This document shows, in pieces, positions 1 to 9,015 of a DNA stretch of 64,000 nt (its first letter is position 1; each line of letters starts with the position of its first letter). The stretch comes from Globisporangium splendens. Taxonomy: Eukaryota; Oomycota; Peronosporomycetes; Pythiales; Pythiaceae. The position numbers and the translations under genes are program-made. The notes below the pieces were generated by a model. That model worked only from the letters and a program-made list of their open reading frames with translations. It had not been told where the DNA came from and did not search any database. The DNA lies in contig VFIW01000138.1 in assembly GCA_006386115.1 (NCBI GenBank), forward strand, positions 1-64,000, given 5' to 3'.

Positions 1-237
1 GCCGTCTTTGGGGTTCCAGACGAAAAGTGGGGTCAGATTGTCGCTGCTGTCGTTCGCATGTCGTCGCCAGAGATTGAAACTCCGGACAAGTGTTCGCCAC
101 CGTTGATTGATTTCATGAAGTCGCATCTAGCAGATTATCGTGTGCCCAGAAAGTATTTTTTTGTTGCCGAAATCCCAAAGAATGCCATGGGCAAAGTGAA
201 CAAAAAGTCGCTGGCTTCCATTTTCAGTGAGAAGTAA
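1..237 (+). CDS. Acyl-CoA synthetase (AMP-binding family), C-terminal end only
   Basis: The reading frame is open from the first base and stops at TAA 235-237, giving the last 78 residues of a protein cut by the window edge. The fragment begins VFGVPDEKWGQIVAAVV, which matches the start of the C-terminal subdomain of ANL-superfamily adenylating enzymes. It ends with IPKNAMGKVNKKSL, the A10-type motif whose lysine after MGK contacts the adenylate during the first half reaction. Members activate a carboxylate with ATP and pass it to CoA; the closing motif resembles malonyl-CoA or medium-chain acyl-CoA synthetases, but substrate cannot be read from this piece. The C-terminus shows no peroxisomal SKL signal (it ends FSEK). 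Confidence in the superfamily is high and in the substrate low. Confidence 0.85.
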   Translation, partial: AVFGVPDEKWGQIVAAVVRMSSPEIETPDKCSPPLIDFMKSHLADYRVPRKYFFVAEIPKNAMGKVNKKSLASIFSEK

Positions 238-439
238 CATCGAAATGTCAGAGCTGATCTCGTGAGGTGACAATGATATTCAGACTCGTTATGGCCATCC
301 TGATCATGGGTTTTCCATCAGGCTCTTCCCTTAGTTCTCTCAATCAATCTGTGATCTGCTCTGGAGATCATCGAGACTTGTCAGCAGGAAATCACTTATC
401 GATGAAAGCACTCGAATCACAGTGCGTTGTCCAAAGTTC

Positions 440-545
440 CACCATCAACAGAAAAAAGAGACTTGTAAGGGACGAAGACTTTCAAGCCAACCTGCCGTCG
501 CTGCACCCTCCACTCGCCTTGCGCTCGTTTTCTCAAATCCTTTAA
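440..545 (+). pseudogene. Remnant of the C-terminal tail of a Cdc25 phosphatase gene
   Basis: The short reading frame ending at 545 finishes with LPSLHPPLALRSFSQIL. The intact Cdc25 gene on the minus strand at 31075-32773 ends with the same residues, and the DNA around the stop codon is nearly the same. Nothing of the phosphatase domain is present upstream of about 440, so this is a 3' stub left by a segmental duplication. It converges on the BSD gene just as the intact Cdc25 gene converges on a BSD fragment at 30.5 kb. Confidence 0.6.
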
Positions 546-1150
546 CGAGAAAATGGCGTTGGCATCCCCAGCTTCATATCGCGAGGAGGAAGAACAAGCC
601 TAGTGTGTCGCTCACAGATAAGTTATATACACTGCAGTTCCTTGTTGACCTTGGTCGTTGGTTTATATCGCAATCCCCAACACAAGGCACATATACAGTA
701 GAGAACCGCAAATACACAAAAGACGCAAATCAATGAGAGTCCAGGCGTCACAACCATGGCGACCTACGTGGCTTCAGCTATTTAATCCCACTCGCCCCAG
801 TCGCCAGCACGTTTCTTCTTTGGCTCTTCATGGAACGCTGGCACTGCTTCTGCTGTGCTCGCTTCATCGTTGCTCAGTGCTTCTTCAGGGATCAAGTCGT
901 CGTCGCCCCAGTCCAGTTCTTCCTCATCATCCGTCGCAGCAGCGGTGGTTTTCACTCCAGCAGCAGTAGCAGCAATATTCGCTGGTTTGCCTTCTGGAAC
1001 TGAGGACGACGTCGACAGCGGAGCCTGTTGATCTTTCCGCTCGTCCAGCTCAATCCAGCTTTCACCGCCATCGCTTGACGATGACTTTGTCGACGCTGAC
1101 TTTAGAGCATCTGCCTCCACAGTACTGGCGACAACAGGTGCAGGTCGTGG
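440..1150. repeat. Segmental duplication, copy A (inverted relative to 30480-31165)
   Basis: This segment covers the Cdc25 tail stub, the short shared convergent intergenic stretch and the 3' part of the BSD gene. It is highly similar to the reverse complement of 30480-31165. The shared intergenic part encodes matching six-frame peptides (for example KLYTLQFLVDLGRW) in both places, so similarity is at the DNA level and not only in coding parts. The ends are approximate, judged by eye. Confidence 0.75.
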
Positions 1151-2136
1151 GTGCTCAGGGTCAGCTTCTTTCGTTTCCTCCTCCGGGAAAAATGACACCG
1201 AGCCAGACTTCTTCCGATCGCTGTCGTCGTTTCTCGGAGAATCCACATCCCACCCAATTTCTTCTTCACTATCATTCAACGCTGATTCAGCGAAATACAA
1301 TCGTTGCAACAGGTAAGCGTGTCAGTGTTCTACCGTTGTGCATCATGAGTTCCATGAAATGCAACAGATACATACCATGCTCGAGCAAATCGGCACCACG
1401 CTGTTCTTGCGCAGCGAGCAGCGACGCTTTGTAGATGTAGTGCATCCAGAACGCCTCGGCATCGATCGCCGATGGCACAAGCTCCGTGAATTTCTCCACA
1501 ACCGCAGGATAATGCTCCAGTACTTCTGCCTTCACCGTCTCCAGTTCATCACTCTGTGTCGCAGTCTTCCACTTTGCAAACGTTTCCGCGTCCATCGGTG
1601 GCTCCAAGTACTGTCGGCATCTTCTTGCAACGCCTGCAACCGGAATCGCCGCGCTGCCAACGCATCGTCATTCACGTCCTCGTCATCAGTATACTCAGTT
1701 TCCCGCTTGCGAGCGAACCGAGAATTCCATCGGCGTTGTGCAGCAAGTTTTTTACCGACTTCGTCCGCGGAATGCAGCACCATGGAACCCACTCCGTCCG
1801 CCGAATGCAGTAGTTTCGAACCGACTTGACCGAAGTGATCAGACTGCCAAACAAAGTCTTCACAATGTATCCGCCGACAGAGGAGAAGAGAGAATTGGGC
1901 TTGCTGCCACTGGCACTGCGAGCGTTGTCTGCTTCTCGTTCCTGCTGCTCCTGTTTGCTGTCCGCATCGTCTTCGTTATTTGCCGCCACATCTTCATCGT
2001 TCTCTTCCTTCTTGTCCTCGTGCTCCATTTTTTCCTCTTCAGCTGCTGCGTCCTCTCCTTTCCTTGTCGCCACCTCGCTGTCGCAGCACATTACACTCCC
2101 CTCAACGGTCTTCCGCACCACCGTCGCGACTTCCAC
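782..2136 (-). pseudogene. BSD-domain protein gene, copy 1 (frame-disrupted)
   Basis: Three overlapping minus-strand frames together spell a BSD-domain protein: an acidic Glu/Lys-rich N-terminal region (about 1850-2136), a middle segment (1612-1792), the BSD core with FWMHYIYKASLL (1376-1607), and an acidic tail ending DWGEWD at 782. A canonical intron (1282-1375) joins LLEH to ALNDSEEE in phase. The other two frame changes have no plausible intron. Compared with copy 3 at 18 kb, one base is missing near 1611 (the other copy reads GACACGTAC), and a second break lies near 1800. Exons 1-2 seen in copy 3 are not recognisable here apart from a degraded CCAAGAG|GT junction near 2250. BSD proteins occur in TFIIH p62 and synapse-associated families; the role here is unknown. 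It is either decaying or contains sequencing indels. Confidence 0.6.
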
Positions 2137-3597
2137 GGCATCCTAATCGCACTGATGATCAGAGCCATTTACGCGTTGTAGTACCACAACAAGTAAGGTA
2201 ACATAAAGAATGAACGGCGCACGACGTGCCTCTTGGAGTACCTCTTGGAGTATCGCACTCACCAAACGCACCATCAGCTCAAGACGACGCCGACATCCGA
2301 AGTCGGACACCACCACCAATTGCGCATTCTGGAAACAGCGCCTCTTCAATCACACGGCAATAGGGAACATGGACGCTTCGCTGCTGCTGATCATAGTGGT
2401 GCTCGCATTCACTCACTCACTCACTCCTTCGCTCTCGGATGCTGCTGTGGTCATGGGAGAAAAGAAGAGAAGACGTCGTCATCATCTTCATCGACGACGT
2501 CTTGTGTGTTGCTGAGCGCTCCATTTGCGAAAATGCGTCCAGGTTGTGCAACATTCGTTCGAAAGAGTGAGAAGGAATGACACGGAGTGATGCACGTCCA
2601 CTCACTTGGTGCCTTCGGACGACATGCCAGCACGAGTGTTGGCAGCTTGGCGCGCACTCACCATTTTCAAATGGCCACACATATCGCAGACCCATGAATG
2701 ATGCGATTGCGCGTTTTGCGCGCTGCGTGTGCGCGGATGGATGGATGAGTAAATGCACAAACAACCGTCAGCGTCGAGGGAATGCGCGTTGCTGACACTG
2801 CGACGTGATGCCTTCAGTCGTGCTTTGCATTCCAGGGACAAGCAAGAAGAGTGGACAGCAGAAGAGAAAGGCAGGGGATCTCGTAGGACGAGGCGTGATG
2901 CAGGCGAGCTGCCTTTCCTTATATAGTATGTGTTGTACTGCCGTTTGCACATGGCTGTTGATTGATTGACGCTTGCTGCTGGATCAAGTGTGTGTGCTCG
3001 TGTGTTGCTTTTGTTGTTGTTGTTGTTGAGCCGCAGTGCCACTATGAGGCTTTCCGAGGACAGCGTGAAGTGCGGCGCGTTTGTGCGTGATTGCATCTAC
3101 AGACATTGAATAATGGAGCGTACCATCTGCGAGCGTCATGTTTGTCAATTTGAAAACCATGCTTCATTGAGTCAGTGCCATCGAGAGTGTGCGAGCTGGG
3201 TTATTGCTTAGCCTCGCGCTCCACAGGAGTTTTTCGTTTCGCACATGCAGTGTTGTGGAGTTCAAATGCAGTAGCAGCAGTCGTTTTAGATGAGTATGAT
3301 ATGTCTGATCATGTATATCAGACGCGCCGTACATGAAAACCAGAAAAGGATACACTTTTTCTTCATTCAAAGCATCTGACGTCGAGTTGACGGACCAAGG
3401 AAACAAATACACACACACACATAAAGGATTTATTCGTTTTTCAATGCGCTTTTTCTTTTCGTCATGCATCCATACACTGTACTTGCCAGATGAGAAAAAC
3501 GAGTATGCAGAATCATGCAATATCTAAAACGGAAGATTTTGATCTGTAGACGTGGTCGCACTGGTACTCGGCAAGGAAAGCAAAGAGATGATTGGAC
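2137..3597. other. Intergenic stretch with microsatellites, no supported gene
   Basis: The first 200 bases look like degraded 5' exon and intron sequence of the BSD copy. Beyond that I see only short unrelated open frames on both strands. Simple repeats include (TTG)6 at 3011-3028 and a CA run near 3410-3422. The kinase gene ends downstream on the minus strand, so the right part is its 3' flank. Confidence 0.5.
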
Positions 3598-4431
3598 TCA
3601 CGGGACACCTGGACCTGCAGCAGCGCGACTCTTTTCCGCTTCTGAGATCTCGAACAGCTTGTCCACGACAAACGTCATCCTCACTCGTTCGGACGGATTC
3701 TGCTTTGTCATCAACGCAATCAGGTTCCACTGCTTGTCGTTCATCGTTCCAGGTCGCGGTGGAATGTTTCCTCTTTGCACACGATATTTGACGACACCAC
3801 CAATCGCGTTGCTCCCCCACGGAATGTCGCCCGTGACTGTTTCTAGGATGCACATTGCAAACGAATACACGTCGGAGGCAAACGACGGTCGCCCACCAGC
3901 CAGATACTCGGGTGATTTCCAATGAATAGCTCCCATGAGCTTTGGATCCACCATGATTTCAGAGTCGCCGACGATCGCGCTCAGCCCAAAGTCAATGAGC
4001 TTCGCCTTCCCATCCATACCCACGAGCACGTTGTCGCACTTGAGATCGTTGTGGACGACGCTCAACCCATGCATGTACGCAAGTCCGAGCGCGATCTCGT
4101 AGAGTTTATCCCAAACCAAATGGTCGTTTCCAGCTCGCTTCAAATACTCTCGCAGATCCCCATTCGAAGCGTATTCACACACAAAATAACGCTTGTCGAC
4201 GTGGCAGGCACCATACAACTCCACAATGTGCGGGTGCTTCTTCAGTCGATGCCACACTCGTACTTCGTGAAGGAAGAGCTCGTTGGAAATCGTGTCCCTG
4301 TCGCCTTCGTACCCCATGAACTTCACCACAACCGGAGTATCCAGCCAAACACCTTTATACACTTTTCCAAACGCGCCTTGTCCAATTTCGCTGGAAGAGG
4401 AGAATTGAATGTTTCGCAAAGGCAAGACCAT
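3598..4431 (-). CDS. TKL-type protein kinase domain 2 of the ankyrin-kinase locus
   Basis: This frame encodes a complete serine/threonine kinase domain of about 275 residues. It has a glycine loop (GQGAFGKV), the beta-3 lysine in VVVKFMG, the catalytic loop VVHNDLKCDNVL (aspartate kept, the usual arginine replaced by asparagine, so a non-RD kinase), LIDFGLSA, and an SPE segment in the activation loop. It closes with RAAAGPGVP and TGA. It is nearly identical at the DNA level to kinase domain 1 just upstream in transcription. The linker before it (VPTW...LPLRNIQF) is out of frame with domain 1 because one base is missing near 4426 (TGGTCTTG against TGGTTCTTG). The same deletion creates the ATG that opens this frame. 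It could therefore be a broken second domain or a separately initiated kinase. Confidence 0.8.
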   Translation of the reverse strand: MVLPLRNIQFSSSSEIGQGAFGKVYKGVWLDTPVVVKFMGYEGDRDTISNELFLHEVRVWHRLKKHPHIVELYGACHVDKRYFVCEYASNGDLREYLKRAGNDHLVWDKLYEIALGLAYMHGLSVVHNDLKCDNVLVGMDGKAKLIDFGLSAIVGDSEIMVDPKLMGAIHWKSPEYLAGGRPSFASDVYSFAMCILETVTGDIPWGSNAIGGVVKYRVQRGNIPPRPGTMNDKQWNLIALMTKQNPSERVRMTFVVDKLFEISEAEKSRAAAGPGVP

Positions 4432-5280
4432 GTTGGCACAGATTTAGGATTGTCACCAGCAGCAGCGCGACTCTTTTCCGCTTCTGAGATCTCGAACAGC
4501 TTGTCCACGACATACGTCATCCTCACTCGTTCGGACGGATTCTGCTTTGTCATCAACTCAATCAGGTTCCACTGCTTGTCGTTCATCATTCCAGGTCGCG
4601 GTGGAATGTTTCCTCTTTTCACACGATATTTGACGACAGCACCAATCGCGTAGTTCCCCCACGGAATGTCGCCCGTGACTGCTTCTAGGATGCACATTGC
4701 AAACGAATACACGTCGGAGGCAAACGACGGTCGCCCACCAGCCAGATACTCGGGTGATTTCCAATGAATAGCTCCCATGAGCTTTGGATCCACCATGATT
4801 TCAGAGTCGCCGACGATCGCGCTCAGCCCAAAGTCAATGAGCTTCGCCTTCCCATCCATACCCACGAGCACGTTGTCGCACTTGAGATCGTTGTGGACGA
4901 CGCTCAACCCATGCATGTACGCAAGTCCGAGCGCGATCTCGTAGAGTTTATCCCAAACCAAATGGTCGTTTCCAGCTCGCTTCAAATACTCTCGCAGATC
5001 CCCATTCGAAGCGTATTCACACACAAAATAACGCTTGTCGACGTGGCAGGCACCATACAACTCCACAATGTGCGGGTGCTTCTTCAGTCGATGCCACACT
5101 CGTACTTCGTGAAGGAAGAGCTCGTTGGAAATCGTGTCCCTGTCGCCTTCGTACCCCATGAACTTCACCACAACCGGAGTATCCAGCCAAACACCTTTAT
5201 ACACTTTTCCAAACGCGCCTTGTCCAATTTCGCTGGAAGAGGAGAATTGAAGTTTTCGCAAAGGCAAGAACCACGTTGGC
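3620..5280. repeat. Tandem duplication of the kinase domain (two units of about 0.8 kb)
   Basis: Sequence 3620-4440 is repeated almost base for base at 4455-5280. From about 3820 to 4400 (matching 4660-5230) I find hardly any differences, while the part corresponding to the C-lobe end (3680-3820) differs at several sites. Such patchiness is typical of a recent duplication or of gene conversion acting on part of the unit. Confidence 0.8.
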
Positions 5281-5816
5281 ACAGCTTGAGGCTCGTCACC
5301 AGTTCTGCCATCACAAAGTTCTGTCCTTGATAAACCGAACATTTTCAGCGACACAGCTCCCGGTATCGCGCTTGCTTTTACACAATTCGCATCCTTTAGA
5401 ATCCGCTGATCGATGCTCGCTTCGCTGCGCTTCCAGCTCCGGATTGGGTGGCTCTTACTCACATGCACCATGTCAAGCAAACGATCCAGCTCTTCGTAAA
5501 TCACGTGGTGGGACTCAGCGACTTGTCGACTTCTGGCAGCGTGAGCAGTCGATTTTTCAGACAACGTAGTGCGCAGGTATCGGTCCAAACTGCGTAAGGC
5601 AGCACAATATTTCTCAGCAACAGTGTCTGTTGGCCGTATTTGTTGTGACACCATGGTGTGGAACAGAAACTCTAGCGCTGGCCACACATCACGGACAAGC
5701 CACTTGGACTCAGGCAATTGTTGACATCGGTCTCGAATCGTTTGCAGCTTGACTGGAATTGTGTTTAACTCAAGCTGTGGAAACTGGAATGTGTCGATGC
5801 TTGCATACTCTGATGG
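4323..5816 (-). CDS. Helical linker plus TKL-type protein kinase domain 1 (third exon of the ankyrin-kinase locus)
   Basis: The exon begins at 5816, after a canonical acceptor (TATACCAG), and is in phase with the preceding pseudokinase exon across an 82-nt intron (5817-5898). Its first 150-odd residues are helical and include HHVIYEELDRLLDMV, a pattern also seen before the pseudokinase (HEELDHFAALL). The kinase domain follows with GQGAFGKV, VVVKF, HNDLKCDNVL and LIDFGLSA, all catalytic residues present. It then runs into the frameshifted start of domain 2 and ends in an out-of-frame tail (CLCETFNSPL...). No ATG is needed at its start because it is internal. Oomycete TKL kinases with ankyrin repeats are a known expanded group; substrates are unknown. 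Confidence 0.8.
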   Translation of the reverse strand, partial: PSEYASIDTFQFPQLELNTIPVKLQTIRDRCQQLPESKWLVRDVWPALEFLFHTMVSQQIRPTDTVAEKYCAALRSLDRYLRTTLSEKSTAHAARSRQVAESHHVIYEELDRLLDMVHVSKSHPIRSWKRSEASIDQRILKDANCVKASAIPGAVSLKMFGLSRTELCDGRTGDEPQAVPTWFLPLRKLQFSSSSEIGQGAFGKVYKGVWLDTPVVVKFMGYEGDRDTISNELFLHEVRVWHRLKKHPHIVELYGACHVDKRYFVCEYASNGDLREYLKRAGNDHLVWDKLYEIALGLAYMHGLSVVHNDLKCDNVLVGMDGKAKLIDFGLSAIVGDSEIMVDPKLMGAIHWKSPEYLAGGRPSFASDVYSFAMCILEAVTGDIPWGNYAIGAVVKYRVKRGNIPPRPGMMNDKQWNLIELMTKQNPSERVRMTYVVDKLFEISEAEKSRAAAGDNPKSVPTWSCLCETFNSPLPAKLDKARLEKCIKVFGWILRLW

Positions 5817-5898
5817 CTGGTATATATCGAAGAAAAAAGAAAGGCAATGTTGGTGGAAAATAACTCAGTTGCTGTTCACAGTGTGATATGTCACGTAC

Positions 5899-7051
5899 CT
5901 CAATGTGTGTATCATGGGCGACCAGGACGAGATAATTTCTCGTCTCAACAAATTTCTTGAACTGAAGCACAACATACCCGATCGATATGCGATCGGCAGA
6001 CTTGTATGCACACATCTTTGTGACCAAGTCCCACTGGTCATCACTAAAGCTTTCAGGGCGATCTGGGAGTTTTCTACGTCTGACATTTCGATAATATCCA
6101 TATAATTCCAGCGGAAACCAAGGTCTCTTGAGAGTAATCGCTTCCAAAATGCACATTCCAAACGCGTAGATGTCGGACGAAAGAGACTTGACTTGACCGG
6201 AAAGTAGTTCAGGGGAAGCCCAACCCGCTTGTTCTGTATCGAACCAGAAGTAATAATGATCCATGCGATATTCCAGCCCACCAACTTTTGCAACACCATC
6301 CAAACCGACAACGATGTTTGAGCATCGCAGATCACCATGGACAATGCTGCGTTGATGGAGCAATTGAACACCAAGCGCCGCATCATACAGATATTTCCAA
6401 GGGGATTGCTGCTTTTCTATCAGCACATCCAGTAGTCGCTTCCCATACTCGTACACGAAGAAAGGCTTCGACTCAATATGGCAAGCTCCGAAGAGCTTTC
6501 GCACGTTCGGGTGACTCAGTGAGTACCAGCGATCTGCAACTTTCTGAAACTCGTTTTTATCCATCTGTTTGTAATGTTGCGACGATCACCTTGGTCTTCA
6601 GCCACTTGCCTTCGTACGTCGTGAATTCAGTGTCACCTTCAGTTCGATTCCACTCGTTAAACTCCACATCCTCGCGAGATATAAACCATTCTGGACAGAT
6701 GGCTCTGCCATATCGCACACTCGAAGGAATCGATTTTTGACATCTTCATGGCGTCTACTGCTTCTTGAGTAGTACCTCGTTGTTTTCGCAGCGTATTCAC
6801 CAGCAGGACAGCTGCATGCTCCCTATCATGTATGTTGTCGAGACCGCCGACAAGGATTCCGTCATCCACCAGCTTTTCATAGATAGACTGCATCGTATTT
6901 GTTTCGTCGGTAAGCCACTGATCCTTCCAATCACTCTCTTGCAGACTCAATTGCAGTAGAGCCGCAAAGTGATCCAACTCTTCATGAAATCACTGATTGC
7001 GCTTGAGATGGCAAGACTGGAAATGAGTCGAGACAGAAGTCGCTTTTGCTC
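5899..7051 (-). pseudogene. Pseudokinase domain, second exon of the ankyrin-kinase locus (frame-disrupted)
   Basis: The exon is bounded by an acceptor at 7052 (GATGCAAAG) and a donor at 5898 (GAG|GTACGT). It starts with a helical stretch (QKRLLSRLISSLAISS), then HEELDHFAALLQL, then a degenerate kinase fold. The nucleotide loop lacks GxGxxG, the beta-3 lysine position reads VIVATLQ, the catalytic loop is HGDLRCSN, and DFG is replaced by VGG (KVGGLEY). The C-lobe is recognisable (SSDIYAFGMCILEAIT). Loss of the lysine and the DFG aspartate predicts no phosphotransfer, so a regulatory role for the neighbouring kinases is plausible. Three frame breaks are visible, near 6987 (one C missing in GATTTC-CATGAA), 6690-6705 and 6560. 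Confidence 0.65.
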
Positions 7052-7133
7052 TTTGCATCGAAACAGCAGTCGGCAAAAACGGAACACGATGGGAATCAAT
7101 GTTGTCAGCGCTTCTGATTGGACTCCAACATAC

Positions 7134-9015
7134 CCTGCTGCTCTAACTGGGAGCAGACGTCTTGTAGCCGTTGCATCACCCGTGTAGTCATAGCTGCAAA
7201 CTCATGTGTCTTTGTGCACAGGTCATGCATGGTTTTCAAGGTACCACGAAGCAATGGAGTTCTTGCAGTTGATCGGGTAGCGAATGGATTTACACCACTG
7301 AGACATTTCTCGATGAGCAATTGGACACCAGGTGCGTAATCCCATCGCGATATCGATATCAGCGGTGTCTCGCCATCGGCAGCTCGGACATCCAAGTCTG
7401 CGCCTGCCTCAATCAGAGTTTTGACGATGTTCATATGTCCTGCACGACCAGCCAGAGTGAGCGACGTCTCGCCCTTGGACTGCGATTCATTACAAACAAT
7501 CGTTCCGTTCGGCGATGCGGCAGCTTTCAGCAGAGACGAGACTATATCACTGTGTCCATGTTTCGCGGCGTACGACAGAGCGGTTCTCCCGTTTGAGTCC
7601 TTGCTGTCTACAGCCGATCCATTCTTTATTAACATCGTAGTGATGCCCGACCAGCCCGACTCGACCGCATACGACAAAGGACTTCTTCCATACTCGTCCT
7701 TCTCGGTCACGTCAGCTCCAAAATCGACTAGAAGTTGGACAATTTCTGTCTTGCCTGCTATAACTGCATATGATAAAGGACTTCTTCCATGCTCATCCAT
7801 CTCGGTCACGTCAGCTCCTCGATCAACCAAAATCCGCACAATATCTGTCTTTCCTGCTTCAGCCGCATACGACAAAGGACTTCTTCCAAACGGGTCATTC
7901 TCGGAGACGTCAGCTCCAAAATCAACTAAAATACGCACAATCCCTCTCTTGCCTTCTTCAGCCGCGTGAGACAAAAGACTTCTTCCGTACTCGTCCTTCT
8001 CGGTCACGTCAGCTCCAAAATCAACTAACAGCCGCACAGTCTCTGTCTTGCCTGTTTCAGCTGCATACCACAAAAGACTCCTTCCGTTCTCGTCCTTCTC
8101 GGTCACGTCAGCTCCTTCATCGACCAACAGCCGCACGGTCTCTGTCTTGCCTGCTTCAGCCGCATACGACAAAGAACTTCTTCCATACTCATCCTTCTCG
8201 GTCACGTCAGCTCCAAGATCGACTAGAAGACGCACAATCTCTGTCTTGCTTGCTTTAGTCACATACGACAAAGGACTTCTTCCATTCACGTCCTTCTCGG
8301 TCACGTCAGCTCCTCGATCGACCAAAAGCTGCACAATCTCTGTCTTGCCTGCTTTAGCCGCATACCACAATGGACTTCTTCCATTCTTGTCTTTCTCGGT
8401 CATGTCAGCTCCTCGATCGACCAAAAGCTGCACAATCTCTGTCTTGCCTGCTTCAGCCGCATATGATAAAGGACTTCTTCCATACTCGTCCTTCTCGGTC
8501 ACAACAGCTCCTCCATTGACCAAAAGCTGCGCACTTTCCGTTTGGACTGCAACAGGCGCGTACGACAAAAGACTTCTTCCAATCCGGTCGTTCTTGGTCT
8601 CGACAGCTCCTCGATCGACCAAAAGTCGCACAATATCTGTCTTGCCTGCTTCAGCCGCATGCCACAAAGGACTTCTTCCATACTCGTCCTTCTCGGTCAC
8701 GTCAGCTCCTCCATTGACCAAAAGCTGCGCACTTTCCGTTTGGACTGCAACAGGCGCGTACGACAAAAGACTTCTTCCAATCCGGTCGTTCTTGGTCTCG
8801 ACAGCTCCTCGATCGACCAAAAGTCGCACAATATCTGTCTTGCCTGCTTCAGCCGCATGCCACAAAGGACTTCTTCCATACTCGTCCTTCTCGGTCACGT
8901 CAGCTCCAAAATCGACCAATAGCCGCAATGTCTGTCTTACCTGCTTCAGCTGCATATGACATAGGACTCCTTCCATCACCTCTTTCTCGGTCACGTCAGC
9001 TCCTCGATCGACCAA
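7134..9015 (-). CDS. Ankyrin-repeat region, C-terminal part (first exon, downstream of a frame break)
   Basis: This frame continues the ankyrin array. Near 7700 the repeats become less uniform (for example GRTALSYAAKHGHSDIV, then LTLAGRAGHMNIVKTLIEAGADL), followed by a helical segment ending CSQLEQQ at 7134. A donor there (CAGCAGG|GTATGTTGG) splices in phase over 82 nt to QKRLLSRLIS in the kinase part; unspliced, the frame would stop at 7105. The first residues of this frame, near 8950-9015, are out of register because small indels lie there, so the ATG-like start at 9015 is not a real start. Confidence 0.7.
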
